Source: Eutreptiella sp. 'Long Island Sound 2002' | Lineage: Eukaryota > Euglenozoa > Euglenophyceae > Eutreptiales > Eutreptiaceae | Direction of reading: 5' to 3' | DNA length: 64,000 bases | NCBI GenBank assembly: GCA_964036045.1 | Contig: OZ038381.1 | Coordinates: 143,167,596 to 143,231,595 of the forward strand | Part shown: piece after piece, positions 1-12,009 of the stretch | How positions within the stretch are numbered: position 1 is the first letter of the stretch | Layout of the letters: the number at the start of each line of letters is the position of its first letter | Notes under the pieces: generated by a model | Told to the model about the DNA's origin: nothing | Databases searched by the model: none | Seen by the model: only the letters and a program-made list of their open reading frames with translations | Program-made: the position numbers and the translations under genes

Positions 1-2390
1 TCGCTAGTACGCAAAACATAGAAGGTAAAAATTGGATGAAAAATGCTACTCATATTGCTTAGGATTTTCGAAAATGCAACCCGTGTATGCTCACCAAACG
101 CAACTCATGTCGCAGCGTGGATTGGGAAAGCTGCAACCAACAAACCATGGAAAATTTCTTCCGGGCGCCCCTAGGGATCTTGGGCGGAAAACCCCCAAGA
201 CATCACCACCGATGGTGGTTGCATTTCTGGAGCCGCTTTCCCGACCAAATCTTCCGAGCGTTTTTGGGGGCCGTTTTGACATCTTCTAGGCGTACATCCA
301 ACATCTTTGCGCACCATAGGAGATGCCAATATACCTGGGCAATGCAAAGACACACGGAGAAGAAAGGCAAGAGTACAGTTTCTATTTCATTTGAAGTGCG
401 AACGTTGTACTCTCCTTCGCTAAACACACGCATCGGACATGCATCAATGCATATGGCGTCCACATGCATTACCTGCTTTCCAATATGCACAGCCACATGA
501 CGATACTTCTTGCTTCGCGATGGGGTTTCTGTGTTGCTACCTGATGACGGACGAATCAGACCTGGTGGCACTTACAGTGAAGCGACCGGATATGTCGTGC
601 CCACCATTATTTAGGTCAGCACCAGAGGGGCCTTCACTATTTTTGTCACTCCTGCTACTGTTGCGGCTGCCGCCACCGCTGCTGCTACTACTGCTACTGC
701 GATTGAAGCTACTACAGCTACCATGTGCCAATAGTTGGTGGTCAATGTCACTATCAACAATGGGGATGCGCATAAGCTTAGCTTTTTCGTGCAGGCTAAA
801 CACGTTGCTCCGTAGTAAGTACATTGGGGCCCTGAAACGAGGCTGCACAATGCACCCCCTCATATGGAGGTGCAATGCCAAGAGAGGCAGTATTTGGGTT
901 AGGGTTGGGGGGCAGTTTAGCAGCAAATTTTCCCTTGCTTGTTTTTAGAGCCTTCTGACGTGCAGCATATCATTCAACTTGAGCACGACTTTCAAACCCA
1001 ATGTGGGCCAACCTTGCATAGTTTCTCATTCGACCGACATCCAACTCTGCATGCCAAATTTTGTGCTACACGTCCCACACACACGAAACACATCCACATC
1101 CTCCTTCACACCTACGAAGCTGCACTTCACAGAGCAAGGTTCCGTGTCCATTAGCATAGTACAGCCACTTGCTTCTTGCAATTCAAAGAGATGGTGTAAT
1201 AAGCGTGCAAAGATTGTGCGCCACAGCACATTGGCAGCCACCATGCACCCCTCTAGTACAGCATTCCGATGGACAGGGGCCCAAATTTTGGCGGAGGGAA
1301 ATTTTTGATTCTTGTGCAGGAACTTTTGGTAGAGCTGGTGTTTCAAAGCTTCGGAAATACTGGCATCTTGTTGTGTACTATTAACATGCGTGTTTCTTCT
1401 TGTAACCCTTAAGTCCCTCTCCCATTCCTCATCAGAGAACAACATGAGGGTGCGAGCATTGAACCATGAGTGGCTCCACCCTTGCATATATAGAGTTGCA
1501 GCGCAACCCTCTGCGGCAAGTTCAGGGATTATGTGCACAATGCATGTGCACACAAAGCCCACGGCACGCGATGAACAAGTGGACAACACTGTGCAACCAT
1601 AACGGAGGTGCAACATGCGGCAATACGCCAAACATACGTCAAAAATAGCAAGTGAAAGGGCAGACGCACGACCATGCGACCTGCCAGCCTGCCCATTCCT
1701 CTCCAAGCCTCACGGCCCATTAGGCTGATCCCAAGCAAGAAAAGACCCCTCACTGAACGCCCAAGCTCTTGTTTAGCGGGTTGAAAGGTTCCAGGGTTGT
1801 ACCTTCTTGCCACGTGGGCTGTAACTTGCAGCAACTCATGTTGCGACTGAGGCGGAAGACTGCGCCCAATGACAACCAACGGCCCGGATGCACTGCCCCT
1901 GGTGTTGTGCAACACCAGCTGTATGATATATACATTTTCTAAGTATAAAACACCATGACACTCAGGGGGCCCCTTAAATAGATTTAATCACCCCCCGAAC
2001 CTGAAAAAGAGGTCCTTCACCCCGTGCTTATTAACCCATGGATGGGCCACACACCATTTTTGCTTACATTCACCCCACAAATGGTGGCGGCCTGCAATGA
2101 TGCAACCAAATTGTGCGCTAAGAGCAGTAGTGTATTCAACACCTTCGTATCTTATGTGTTGCTTAAAGGGGTGTTGTCGCACGGTGCGCGCACGGTGCGC
2201 GCCTTTTCCGGTGTTTCCGGGGATTTTACCCAGTGGAGAGGCCCACAACAAACCACTCTGGTAGGTGTTCCCAAATGCTTGTGCATGGTCACCAAAGGCC
2301 TTTGGGTGATATCTAGTGTTTCTTTCTGCCGTGCAGGGCTTTTTTTGTTACTTCCTGGTGGGTCTAATGGTTTTCATACGTCCAAGTGTA
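1..2390. other. Stretch without supportable gene
   Basis: Both strands were read. Only short overlapping open frames occur, none with a recognisable domain, a convincing start or consistent splice signals. A pyrimidine-rich CTGCTACTACTG-type low-complexity patch near 640-720 opens frames on both strands. A GCGCACGGTGCGCG inverted motif lies near 2180-2200, and a closely similar one recurs near 2695-2712. No repeat array is obvious. Confidence 0.6.
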
Positions 2391-2391
2391 C

Positions 2392-3466
2392 CTAATTCTG
2401 CCCCTGTTGGTCCCTGTTGGTACACCAGGAATTTTTCTTTTTGAGTTTGATGGTTGCCATATGTCCCAGTGTCCCTAATTCTGCGACCAACCAACCACCA
2501 ACTTCATGTTGGATCCGCAAAAAGTCCCCGGGCTGCGGTGAAGAACCCAACACAATTGCCGGGACTCGATCACCCGTACTTACGCGATTGTAGAAGACAT
2601 CCGTACCAGGGGTGACCCGGGACAAAGACATGATAAATATGAGCTGCAATGGGGGAGAAACACTGCCTGTGACAATGAATATATCGAAACTTCGCACGGT
2701 GCGCGCACGGTGCGTTCAACTCCCTCTAAATATACATGAGGGCAAGGCATGTAGGGCCTCACCCCGGTTAGGCACCCGTTCTGCATAGACAGTTTTGGGC
2801 AACTCCAAACATGACACCATGTTTGTGCAACCAGGCACAGAGCCCGCAACGGGGAACCATTGTCTCTCAAAATCAATTAGACTTATCTTGGTGCTGATAT
2901 AGGGGCGGGCGCAAGGTTGGTAACCGTCAGCATACAAGCCCAGGGTTAAGGTGGCGTGTTGCGGTGGAGGTTCCTGCGGACCTTGTGCAACCACTAGCCT
3001 AGCTTTTTGGACAAGCATATAGCACGATTGCGGCGAAAGCTTGCTTTCGGTGAGGGAGTAGTCTACTGAAGGAACATGCAGGTCTTCTTGTTGCCTAAGG
3101 GCCACCATAGACCAACCTGCCCTTGTTTGGACGCGGTCCAGGGTTTGAAGGACTGCTGCTCGCACAACATGCTCATGCCTGAGGTAGACTGCATGAGCAT
3201 GGCAACTTTGGGGAGCTAGAGCGGCCTGGGTGTGAAGCGAAGGCCCCACCAGGCTGCACACCACCTATATGCCAAAGGTGGGGGGCGGGCAGCTTTTCTA
3301 GCTCCTTGCAGTCCAAAGGGGTAGTGCCTGGGAAGTTCATGACACAGCCCAACGCCATAAATTGGTGCGCAAGGTCAGGACATATGCTTGCAAAGGCCTC
3401 TGACCGGGAGAAACCACACCCGACCCATATTGTATACTTGTCCACAATGAACTCCTGGTGAAACAT
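2392..3466 (-). pseudogene. Decayed coding fragments, unclassified
   Basis: Three minus-strand frames follow each other: 3466-3173, 3264-2716 (about 180 codons) and 2697-2392. They look coding because composition is protein-like over long stretches and the frames abut rather than nest. The middle frame has a charged segment (RVQTRAGWSMVALRQQEDL). The last has a compact GDRVPAIVLG segment, a small hydrophobic, Gly-rich patch resembling an SH3-like or tudor-like strand pattern; this is only a shape impression. No intact start or family was recognised. The frame changes near 3260 and 2700 could be introns or decay. The most likely origin is a transposon-encoded protein, given the neighbourhood. 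Confidence 0.35.
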
Positions 3467-3569
3467 TGCGCTTCAGGAGTACCGCTAAAGAGAGTAGAGG
3501 ATGGGAGAGCAAAATGGGCCACCGCTTCGTAAAGCCTCAGCCAGTAGCTACCAATATGACGTTTTTTTA

Positions 3570-4200
3570 GGATATTTGCTCGCAGCAGCACAGGGATCTG
3601 CAGGCCCCAAGTGTGTTGAACTGTCCGCCCCCTTCTAGGGGCGCACTTTTTACGTTTCCACAAACAGTAGCTCTCACTAAGACATTATTTCAAGCGTTTT
3701 GCTTACAACAACACAAAGATGTGGAGGCCCCAAGTGTGCTCGACTGTCGGCCCGAGGCCAGGAGCCCACCGTTTCAGTTTCGTGCAACCCAAACATTTCT
3801 GGATAGCCCCAACCAGTAGCTCTCACCACGCCTTAATTTCAGGCTTTTTGCTGGCAACAACATAGATATCTGGAGGCCCCAAGTGTGCTCAACTATCCGC
3901 CCCCATCTAGGGGCCCGCCGTTTCGGTTTCTTGCAACCCGGGCATTGTTGGAAAGCCCCGACTAGTAGCTGTCACGAGAACCTTATTTTAGGCTTTTTGC
4001 TCGCGGCACCATAGAGATTAGGAGCCCCCAAGTGTGCTGCACTATCCTCATCCGGGGGCCCAAGGCCTTAGTTTCTCGCAACCAAGCCATTTTCGGAAAG
4101 CCCCGATGGGTAGCTCTCACCAAGACTTTATTTTAGGCTTTTTGCTCACAGCAGCACGGTGGTCTACAGGCCCAAAGTGTGCTCCACTAACCGCCGCCAT
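3570..4200. repeat. 148-bp tandem array, five units
   Basis: The core CCCCAAGTGTG(C/T)T recurs at about 3605, 3728, 3877, 4025 and 4170 (spacings 123, 149, 148, 145). Each core is preceded by TTTTTGCTCGCAGCAGCAC-like sequence and followed by a (A/C)CTNTCCGCCCCC segment and GTAGCTCTCAC. Units are diverged (point changes and small indels), so the array is old. Short frames here are by-products of the repeat. Confidence 0.85.
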
Positions 4201-4277
4201 CGAAACATACAGGCACGGAGGCACAACGGCAAATGGAAGATTGCGTTGGCATGGTGCACATATGTTACCATAGGTCA

Positions 4278-5031
4278 TTATTCTGCCTTGTGAGAGCCAG
4301 TTGCTTCACTTTGAGGCGGGACAATCAGCAGGACCATTTCCCCCTGTCGAACTAATGTCCCATCAAGCAAGGGGAACGGCTCAATCGAGGATTTGCGGCG
4401 ATGACCTGTGCCCCTGGCATAGTCCAGCACTGTGCGGATGGAGGTCACTATCCTAAGGCGAAGGGAAACCTCCAACCTCCCCCCCCTATCCCAACGCCCT
4501 TCCACCCCCGCGTACCCGGTCGCACTCCACGAGGAGTAGGGGCTGGGGGCATGAGCGTACTTCTTCTTGTTCCGCTGCCCCATTGCAGAGGGTGCCACCC
4601 TCTTCCTTTCGCCCTTCAACCCTGTAGAGGACACACGGGCATCAGGGTCACACTCAGACGACTTGAACTTAGGTTCGTGCATAGGGGCTGGAGAGCAGGA
4701 GGGGGATGGCACCCTCTTCCTCGTCCCCTTCACCCGTGTAGAGGACAAAGGGACATCCGGGTCGGACTCAGACTTAGACTCAGACTCAGCGTCTTTGACG
4801 GTCGCGGTTTGGGGAAGCATCACCAGGGGGACCATGTTCCCCATGAGGGAGGCAAAGGGGACTGGCCCTCTGCCCCCCATGGTCGTCAATTTTGTAGCCA
4901 CCTTTTGGATCTCCTTGAGCACAGCGGGGCCCTAGCCCGTGCGCCGGAGGGTAATGTTCCCGGCCGTTTGCACCCGAGCTGCTGCCGTGTCAAACATGGC
5001 CCTACACTCCCTCGATGGCATTGCAAAATTT
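4278..5031 (-). pseudogene. Basic Ser-rich protein exon with internal duplication, one in-frame TAG
   Basis: A 3' splice site is plausible at 5032-5033 (CTTAG before the exon). The frame then runs about 250 codons to a stop at 4278, interrupted only by TAG at 4932-4934. The protein begins with an amphipathic helix (CRAMFDTAAARVQ, later KEIQKVATKLTTM) and continues as an acidic-Ser/basic region. That region holds two copies of a 20-residue block, one with SDPDVPLSSTRVKG and the other with CDPDARVSSTGLKG, each followed by RKRV, about 38 residues apart. A basic cluster, RNKKK, looks like a nuclear signal. It lies downstream of coiled-coil and Ala-rich exons on the same strand (5230-6155) and is probably their last exon. 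No family was recognised; a transposon accessory protein is likely. Confidence 0.45.
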
Positions 5032-5229
5032 CTAAGGGAGGGTGGCTTACACCAATCCCGCATTGGGTGTTGCTAGTACTAGAGCAACACGCAAAATGCA
5101 ATATACAAACAATTTTTTGGGTTGCATTGCAAGAGGTTGGCGTACAGGGTGACATATCGACCCCCCCCCCCCTTTATGCAACTGGTCGCAACTTGACTTG
5201 AGGGCATTGGTGCTAGCCAAGTCATGAAC

Positions 5230-5662
5230 TCAACCCCCCCGTTGTGCGCCACAACAGCAACGCCGTAAAGCATCCCCCCCCCCCCCCCTAGTCACCTCCC
5301 ATTCCCCAAATGGGGGGAGGGTGGAGGGGGGTATTTTGGGGAGGGGCTCAGTAAGGAGATGGCGCTTTTTGGCCTCCCCCCATGGGGTACACATCTGCTC
5401 CTGCAGCCCCTCTGCCCTTTTGGTGTGGGCGGTGGCAGCCTCCCGGACCCTACGCTTCTTCTCCTTGAGGCCAGCACCCCCCTGCCTCTTCCCCCCGCAC
5501 GTTTCCCACATCCGCTGCTATGCCCCCTTCAAACTTTTTAACCACCTCCTCAAAATTTCCCCTTAGCACCCTAACCTGGTCGGTTGGCAACGTAAACTCC
5601 TTTACCACGCACTCCCGAACCTTGTCACTCACCCCGAAAAACAGAACACACCCGGATACCAT
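5230..5662 (-). pseudogene. Coiled-coil exon broken at a G tract
   Basis: Minus frame 5662-5450 gives a short globular-looking segment (VLFFGVSDKVRECVVKEF, then LPTDQVRVLRGNFEEVVKKF). Near 5485 a run of G residues shifts the reading into a second frame, rich in Lys, Arg, Glu and Ala (LKEKKRRVREAATAHTKR), typical of a coiled coil. The two halves make sense only if the homopolymer differs by one base, so this is either slippage decay or an assembly error in the tract. Same strand and order as 5775-6155 and 4278-5031, so probably one gene. No known family identified. Confidence 0.4.
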
Positions 5663-5774
5663 TTGGTCTCACACACTGCATCAGGGCCATGGGGAAAGGG
5701 GGGTGGGACCCAAATTTTCCAAGCCTCCCTAGGGTTCTCTTGCTAGTTACCCGAGCCTTGGTCTGCCAGGCCAC

Positions 5775-6155
5775 TCAACGGGGGTTGGAATGGGCCCCCA
5801 CAACAACCCACTCCCGGATCTTCTTGGTTTGGAGGTGCAGGTAGTACTGCGCGTGCACCGCTTCCACAGCCGCGCCCAACGACGCGGCCACCAACGCCGC
5901 GGCTTCTTCTTCTAATGTTGTTGTCGTTGCTGCGGCTTCTTCCGCTGGGGCTTGGGCTGGGGCTGTGGTTGCAAGTAGGGAGGGTGTTGCCGACGGCAAT
6001 GGGGATGCCGAGGGGGATGCACATGCCGATGCTCCTGCTAATGGCAATGGGGCGGCCGATGCCGATGCGGCCGGAAGACGGCCAGATGAAATTGAAGGGC
6101 CGGCACCAATGGCAGCCAGACCAAAAGGTGCAAGAGCAATAGAAGGAGAAGACAT
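5775..6155 (-). CDS. Putative first exon, Ala/Pro-rich protein
   Basis: The frame is 127 codons and starts at ATG 6155 (MSSPS...). Upstream in-frame codons also exist, but this ATG sits where the Ala-rich composition begins. The segment is dominated by Ala, Ser and Pro, with a later acidic Thr/Glu patch (TTTTLEEEAAALVAASLGA). It ends in a more structured stretch, AQYYLHLQTKKIREWVVVG, a possible helix plus strand. It sits directly upstream of the coiled-coil exon at 5662-5230. It could be the N terminus of a transposon-encoded DNA-binding or Gag-like protein; that is inference from order and composition only. Confidence 0.35.
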   Translation of the reverse strand: MSSPSIALAPFGLAAIGAGPSISSGRLPAASASAAPLPLAGASACASPSASPLPSATPSLLATTAPAQAPAEEAAATTTTLEEEAAALVAASLGAAVEAVHAQYYLHLQTKKIREWVVVGAHSNPR

Positions 6156-6388
6156 TACAACAAAGAGCCGCCAAGGAACACACACGACCACACCGATTAT
6201 TTCTCAGCATCTGCCTGCTCACAGTCCTTGCCTGGACCTGCGGCTTGTAGCCGCGAATCCATCACAGTCATAGAGGCTCGTTTCGGGGCAAAATATGAAG
6301 ACTTGGAGGCACAGGCCAAAAAAATCTCAATACCCCACAAGGGACCAAGGGGGTGGTACCCTAGAGACCTATGTTAAAACCAATATGC

Positions 6389-6600
6389 TTAATGTTTGGG
6401 GCAAAAATCATTGCGTTAACGCAAAATGGGCCCTTTTTTTGGGGGGGGGGTGGGATAAACTCTACCCCCACAGGGTGCCTTACAGGATCGGGTGTCATTT
6501 TCTCCCGGGGGTGGGGGCGGGGGGTCTTACCTGCCTCCATGGAAAAAAAATTATTAAAATGGTCCTCGGGTTTTCATACAAAAAGCACCAAAAAGCACGG
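6389..6600. repeat. Dispersed repeat, copy 1
   Basis: This segment resembles 48080-48300. Both carry CCTTAC-GG-T-GGTGTCATTT followed by CCCCGGGGGT, a long G run, (C/T)CTTACC or CCTACCC, and ATTAAAATGG or TGTTAAAATGG then CTCGG. Orientation is the same in both. Neither copy shows inverted ends or target duplications that I can define, so the family class is unknown. Confidence 0.6.
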
Positions 6601-7115
6601 TCCATGCACCGCATAGGGGAAAATGGATAAACGGGCAATCATGCCCTTCGTTGAACCAAACTTCACACTCCGATGGGCCAAGTGGTGAATGAAGGGCCGG
6701 ACTTTCAGAGCGATCTTGACATCATCAGCATCCAAGCATCTGGTCCATCCAAATTGTGCCCCAAGACAGATGATCAATGGGAATTTTGCTTTTCTTTGTC
6801 CGGATCCATTGGTTTCTGTCATTGGAACCCATAACCTTGCTTTTAGCGGCATGCTTGGTGGCCAATTGCATTTTGGGGCACTACTTGCTTAAGCGTTCGC
6901 GGCTCTGGCTGTCCCTTTCCATCCCCATTGGAAAAATCGCGTCCTTCAGCAACATGAAGGTTTTCTGCAAGGGCCTCCTCCAACATAATTGTCACAAATG
7001 GGCTGTGTAGGCATTGATTGGCAAGATGACGCATGATGCTCTTGTCAGCAACAGCCACGTGTCAAGACATGCCTTCCAGCCGAACCATTACTTCACAGAC
7101 TTGCACATTCACTCA
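6590..7115 (-). pseudogene. Decayed coding block, unclassified
   Basis: Frame 7112-6843 reads as protein (VCEVMVRLEGM, a TGA at about 7061, then VADKSIMRHLANQ and TIMLEEALAENLHVAEG). The reading continues in a second frame, 6852-6574 (RKAKFPLIICLGAQFGWTRC, then DVKIALKVRPFIHHLAHRSV). Amphipathic spacing and low Cys make this look like a real former protein rather than chance. There is no recognisable domain. The frame change and TGA indicate inactivation. The strand matches the neighbouring relics at 7482-7796 and 9242-9679. Confidence 0.35.
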
Positions 7116-7481
7116 TTATCAGATAACTCCTGTGAGGAAGGACACAAACTGTACTCATCCTCCTCTAGCACAAATGGAAGGGTCCTTGCTGAAATGTGGA
7201 CCGAAATTGCGCCATATGAGGCCATATCATCATCTCCTTGGTGAGTGCTGCTATTGTCAACAGTGATAAGTTCGAATTTTCATTGCTCCACAACTGGTTG
7301 TGCAAAATGATTGTTGGAGACACGCACAAGAGAAGCTAACCCATTTCAAGCGCTGGGGGAAGAGGCATTGGCAGGTTTTGGTACAAGCGCAACAACACGC
7401 TTTGGCTTTGGCTCAGGTGTAGGCTTTGCAGGTGCCTTGGGTCACCTATGACAAGCCGGTACGGGTACCACAGCAGTTAGC

Positions 7482-7796
7482 TTAGGTGCACCCCCGCCAT
7501 CCCACGTCTTCTTGCTTGACCACACGATGCTCTTGGAAGGGTTGGCCGCTGCATGACCATGATATCCCTTTGGGTATATGCCCCAATGAGGCAAACATGC
7601 AATTCACCTCCCTCTTCTGAACGTTGCTTGCATGCGGGACATATTCATCCAACATTGCTATTGTGCTCTCATTGGCATCCACGACGTTTGTGAGGGTGTA
7701 CAAAGTTTTGCAACAAAGGTCTGCCCAGTGAGTGTGGGGGAGGGGAGTTGGAAACGAAACAAGGTAATGTGGTACCCCAAGCCATAGGGGCTGCAC
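7482..7796 (-). pseudogene. Coding-like fragment, unclassified
   Basis: The frame is about 100 codons. The central part (TLTNVVDANESTIAMLDEY, then NVQKREVNCMFASLGH) looks like ordinary soluble protein. It has no start context, no known motif and no flanking match. It may be another exon of the decayed minus-strand element spanning roughly 6.6-12 kb. Confidence 0.25.
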
Positions 7797-7859
7797 GGTG
7801 ACATTTTTCGTCCTTTTTCACTGCGCCGCAACAACATTGTCATTTAGCAAGCCTCACAC

Positions 7860-9240
7860 TAGGCGCTATAACGTCCGAGCAATGGAGGATTACATGCCCA
7901 GGGGCCCCGATATAGGTTATTTTCGGACTTGCTGATGTTTTGCCTACCTTTGGAGAGTCCAAAAAAAAGGGGGCGCGAAATAAAAAAATTGACCCCTAAA
8001 ATTCGGGCCTTGGCAAAAAGAGGGGGATCCTCTATCGTATCAAAACATGCACATGGGGTGGGGAATTATGCCACAAAAGTCAGTCGAAAATGATATCACC
8101 CAGTGTCCATAGCAACATACGTTGGGCAACAACACCGTGGCCTTAGGGGTAAGCATTTAGGAAGGGGGCTCCTCCATTGTAAGCCCTCATCAAGCTACAG
8201 AGCCGGTCCCAAAGAGCCGCCCATGCCTCGTGCCAAGAGGGGGGCCGTTTCCTCAAAGTCAACAACAATGCAACCCAGGGCCCAAAGAGACTACATGCAA
8301 TGGCCACGCTACTTGCAGTCAATCAAGAAGTGCAATGACACACCCTCACAGGGGTCCTTATTGCAGTCTATTGACCTTCAAGATTTAGGTAAGTAGTGCG
8401 GTAACAAGTGCTGCTATCTTTAGCGGTGTTGAGACACGTGTCGATAGCAAGAAAATACTGGCTCAAAGTGCTAAAAATCTTCTATCATACTACTAGAGCA
8501 CTGGTTGTTGCAGAGTACATGTCTTCCGAAGATGTTGGCGAGGGTAAGTTGCTGCGGATAGGCCGGTGCAATGCAGAGGTCATAGTACCAGGCACTGCAA
8601 TGAGCTTCGTGGGGCTGTAGTTGGGATCCCACACACGCTGGTTGGTGGAAACAGGTACATTCAACACCTTCGTGGACACAAGCCAAAATATCACCACGTG
8701 TCCAGCATTGCAAGCAGACCAATATCTGCTTTTGCACACCACTTGTTTCCGGGACAGGGTGAAGGTGAAGCCTTGCTTATTTCGTGGTTTTGACTTCACA
8801 TTGAACAACAGGTTGGGGTATTGGCGAATCATTTTTGGGATGGCGACAACTTGTAGGACGCACAGCAGCCTTTTGGCTGGCAGGCGGGCACCAATCACTG
8901 GCATTGCGGGCACCAGATTGTTGGACACGCAGATCACCACCGGCATCGGATGTGGGACCTTTTGATGTGCCGTGAGAGGCTGGTGTGGCATTATGGCGCA
9001 CCTACATTTGGGCACCTTTTTGTCCTTGTGGGTTGTGGTGTGTTGGCTCCACAGAAAGCACACATGAGATATTGCCCGGTGACGATGATGCTTCAAGCGC
9101 CCAAGTGGAAGACATTAAGAAAAGGAATAATTCTCATTCTTCTGACGACAATTGGTAACCTTGTAGTTGCTGAGAATACGGCCTCTCCCGCCAAGTGAAG
9201 CTGATTTTGTACTTGATTTCTCCGCTCTTCTTCCCTTTGC
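7860..9240. other. Stretch without clear gene
   Basis: Overlapping short frames on both strands, for example minus 9001-8777 with a Ser/Pro-rich segment. None has a domain, start or consistent splice sites. One of the minus-strand frames may be a remnant of the exon at 9242-9679, but I cannot support limits. Confidence 0.5.
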
Positions 9241-9241
9241 C

Positions 9242-9679
9242 TCAGTGTGGGGGTACGGGGCCATGCCGAGCCCTTGGAGGATCAGCTGCTTTTGCATCCC
9301 GCAAATGTGGTACATGAAGCACATCGGAAACAGTCGGTGTGGGAGTATGGGGCCATGACCGGCTGCTAAGTAGGACCCCGTCAGCTTCATCCTCATGCAA
9401 TGGTGAAGGTGAGGCGCCATCACCGCGTGTGCACCTCAAACGATGAGCAGAAATCTTGGTGGTATCCTTGTTGTACCACTTGTTCGCAAATGCTGCGACA
9501 TGGATTCGCTTCCTGGAATTCAATTCGACATATTGCCCTTTCTTCTGAGTTGCTAATTCGGCACCTAAAAAGGTCTGAAGATCGCTTGGCTCAGAATGGA
9601 TCCTTTCGTCATTATCAACAGTAAGTGGTGGGGCGTCCTCCATGTCTTGTGTAGCCTCCTCCTCCAATTCCTTCAACAG
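9242..9679 (-). pseudogene. Exon of unclassified transposon-like protein
   Basis: A 3' splice signal (GCATAG) directly precedes the reading at 9679. The exon opens with an acidic helix (LLKELEEEATQDM). It then has a compact, well-formed segment around 9380-9560, including FLGAELATQKKGQYVEL, RKRIHVAAFANKWYNKD and a basic RLRCTRGDG stretch. After about 9380 the frame turns into low-complexity His/Pro sequence, so the real exon probably ends near there. It is on the same strand as, and 1.1 kb downstream of, the family B relic at 10780-12009; the two may belong to one element. Function unknown. Confidence 0.4.
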
Positions 9680-10779
9680 CTATGCACCACGGGGTCGCAC
9701 TAGGGTGTAGTGCTTGGCGAACAATTAATCAAAGAGTGTTCTACGGCACTATCGGCACAAAGTCCACGAAGGAGACCAGTGGGAGGGTGCCCGCGGCAAC
9801 ACTAGTAGCCAACAAGAGTGATGGTGTGGCTAGCCCCATGTTAGCCCCAAAAATATCGAAGGAGTCCGCATTGGCAACATATGTCTCCAACGAGAAAAGA
9901 GTGTGAAATCAGCATGCTTGACCAAACTAAGATGAATAGCAAGACAGAACAGCTCAATGGCAATTAACATGCCAGAGAGGGACGAGAGGGAAAGAAGGAC
10001 AACAGGTGTACAAACACAACCAACGGTTAAAGGTTTGGCACTTTGACCATGTGTCACCTTGTTCGTCGTTGAAACAAAGGGGGGCTTCACTAATTTTGGG
10101 GACACGAAAGAAACCGGGGGGTTTGCCCAAACCATCAGCGTGGGTCTCCAAAAGTTGATGGCCCTTGTACATGCCCAAGAGCATTCCGCCAACTACCAAG
10201 TCTTGCTGCTGTTGACAAGCCGGTTTCAAAATTAGAAAAACATCACAAATTACATCAACATAGATGGATTGGGGATGGCCGCACATACAAGAGATGAGAA
10301 GGGACGACACAGCTTCGAACATCTCCTCGGAGTGGCACTGAGCCAGCAAACCGTTCACCTATGGACACTGCACCAAAATGACAATAAGGACGCCGCACAC
10401 ATAATCAACCCGTTGTACATACCTCAATACGAGTCGCACGAGAATATGCTCAAAGTAATGCAGTGCCTGCGCTGCCGGGTCGCTATCTCCACCAGCCCGA
10501 CTCCAATGGCGTACTAATGTTTCCAACAAAAACAAAGCTAGGACAACTCCAACAACAATGTCTTTCAAGAAATGCCATCACACCTTGTTGTGATATTAGC
10601 TTTCCATTGTGCAACAGCGTCCAGATAGACATTCAGTGGAGTTGGCGGACTAGATGCAGCGACGAGCATGCATGCAACCACTTGTGCCATGTATATCAGT
10701 TTTTGAAACACCTATACATGAATACAGGGCTCAAGGCTGCCATGTGTAGTTGCAACAAACACGGGCCAAAAGACATTAC

Positions 10780-12009
10780 TTATAAAGATTCCATATCCCA
10801 AAGATGGGTGCTACCTTTGTCAATAGTGGCCGCGAATCCCATACAGTGTACATCGAACTGTAGCATAGTTTCATCACTCGGTAATGAACGGTTTCGTCCA
10901 CAACGATTGGAACCAGGTTTTTGAATGTCCGCGATGGTGTGTAGCAGCATTACTATATCATCTTTTTCCCTTATTTGTGCCTCTATTATCATGAAGGGGG
11001 GCCAAGGTTGGCTGTGAAGGCCCAATCTCTGCATGTCTAGTAGACAACAAAGGTAACGGAGTCCAACAAGATGCTGCATGAAATCTTTGACTCCGGCAAC
11101 CAGGCAATCAAACAAAGTGCACAAATCCGTGCCGATACCGGGTATTGATGCAGTAAGTGTTTCACACCGTGGCCATCTAGTGACAATTGGCAGACACTGA
11201 GACATAGGCAGTAGAGCTATTGCCGTGTAGTTCAAACTCTTGCTTCCTTCATGCGGTGTCCTAATAAACAGCCGTCGGTAAAAATTGTCAAACCAAGCCA
11301 TCCATGGTTGTGCCGCCATTTTGGACCATAGTTGTGGCGCCGCAAGTGTTGCTCCAAGAGATAGGGCCGGAGCATTGTGCTTACACACAACCAGAGGAGC
11401 CAATTTCGGACGCACATTGCGGCTCATCCCGCCCAACAAGCAGCATTGATGCATGTAACGCCATAAATTGAAGCACTCATCCCAAAACACACCAAACAAG
11501 GGTCCTCCGGTCCAGCTGTCTACCCGCAGCCCCAATCCGAACTTGACGAATTCAAGACAATCCCCGCATGCACATGCTTCATGGAAGAATGAATCTTTGC
11601 TAGCATAGGTGTCACTTTGGAGGAACTTTCCAAAAGTGACTGCGTCCATGTTGCCACCACAAATATGTGAGACCAAGGAAGGCAGGAATAAAGTCCTCAT
11701 GTGTAGCAGCAAAGTGGCATACACCTATGTGATAACATCTACTCCTCGCAATGGCAAAGGGGTATCCCAAAATAAGAATGGTTTGATGTACTCCTCCAAT
11801 GACACAATAGCAAGACAACCCTCAGTGCACTTCCGAACAACAAAGGAGCTACAAAGGGCATCAAAAGAAGGCAACAACCACACTTTCAGCAATGGAGTGT
11901 GCCAAAGATCGCTCTGGATCTCTGGAGTAGCATAGCCCCAGCTGAGAGTGAAAAATTCACAAAAAGTGTGCCAAAGATAGCATGGGGTAGAAAAGGGCAA
12001 GTAAAGCAA
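10780..12009 (-). pseudogene. Family B relic, copy 1 (unclassified conserved protein)
   Basis: One minus-strand frame stays open for about 410 codons with a single stop, TAG at 11725-11727. Landmarks in order are a hydrophobic helical N-terminal half, then ACACGDCLEFVKFGLGLRV, SWTGGPLF, WMAWFDNFYRR, SLNYTAIALLP, LLDMQRLGLHSQPWPPF, and a C-terminal FAATIDKG...HLWDMESL. A plus-strand block at 41938-43682 aligns with it across about 150 residues: W-x2-F...Y-x-R, N-x-(T/A)A-x-A-(L/V)LP, LD-(M/I)-x-R-x-G-x5-PW. So this is a genuine repeated protein family rather than a chance frame. I cannot place it in a named transposase or cellular family. It is likely part of a transposable element, inactivated by the TAG unless the code is unusual. 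Confidence 0.6.
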
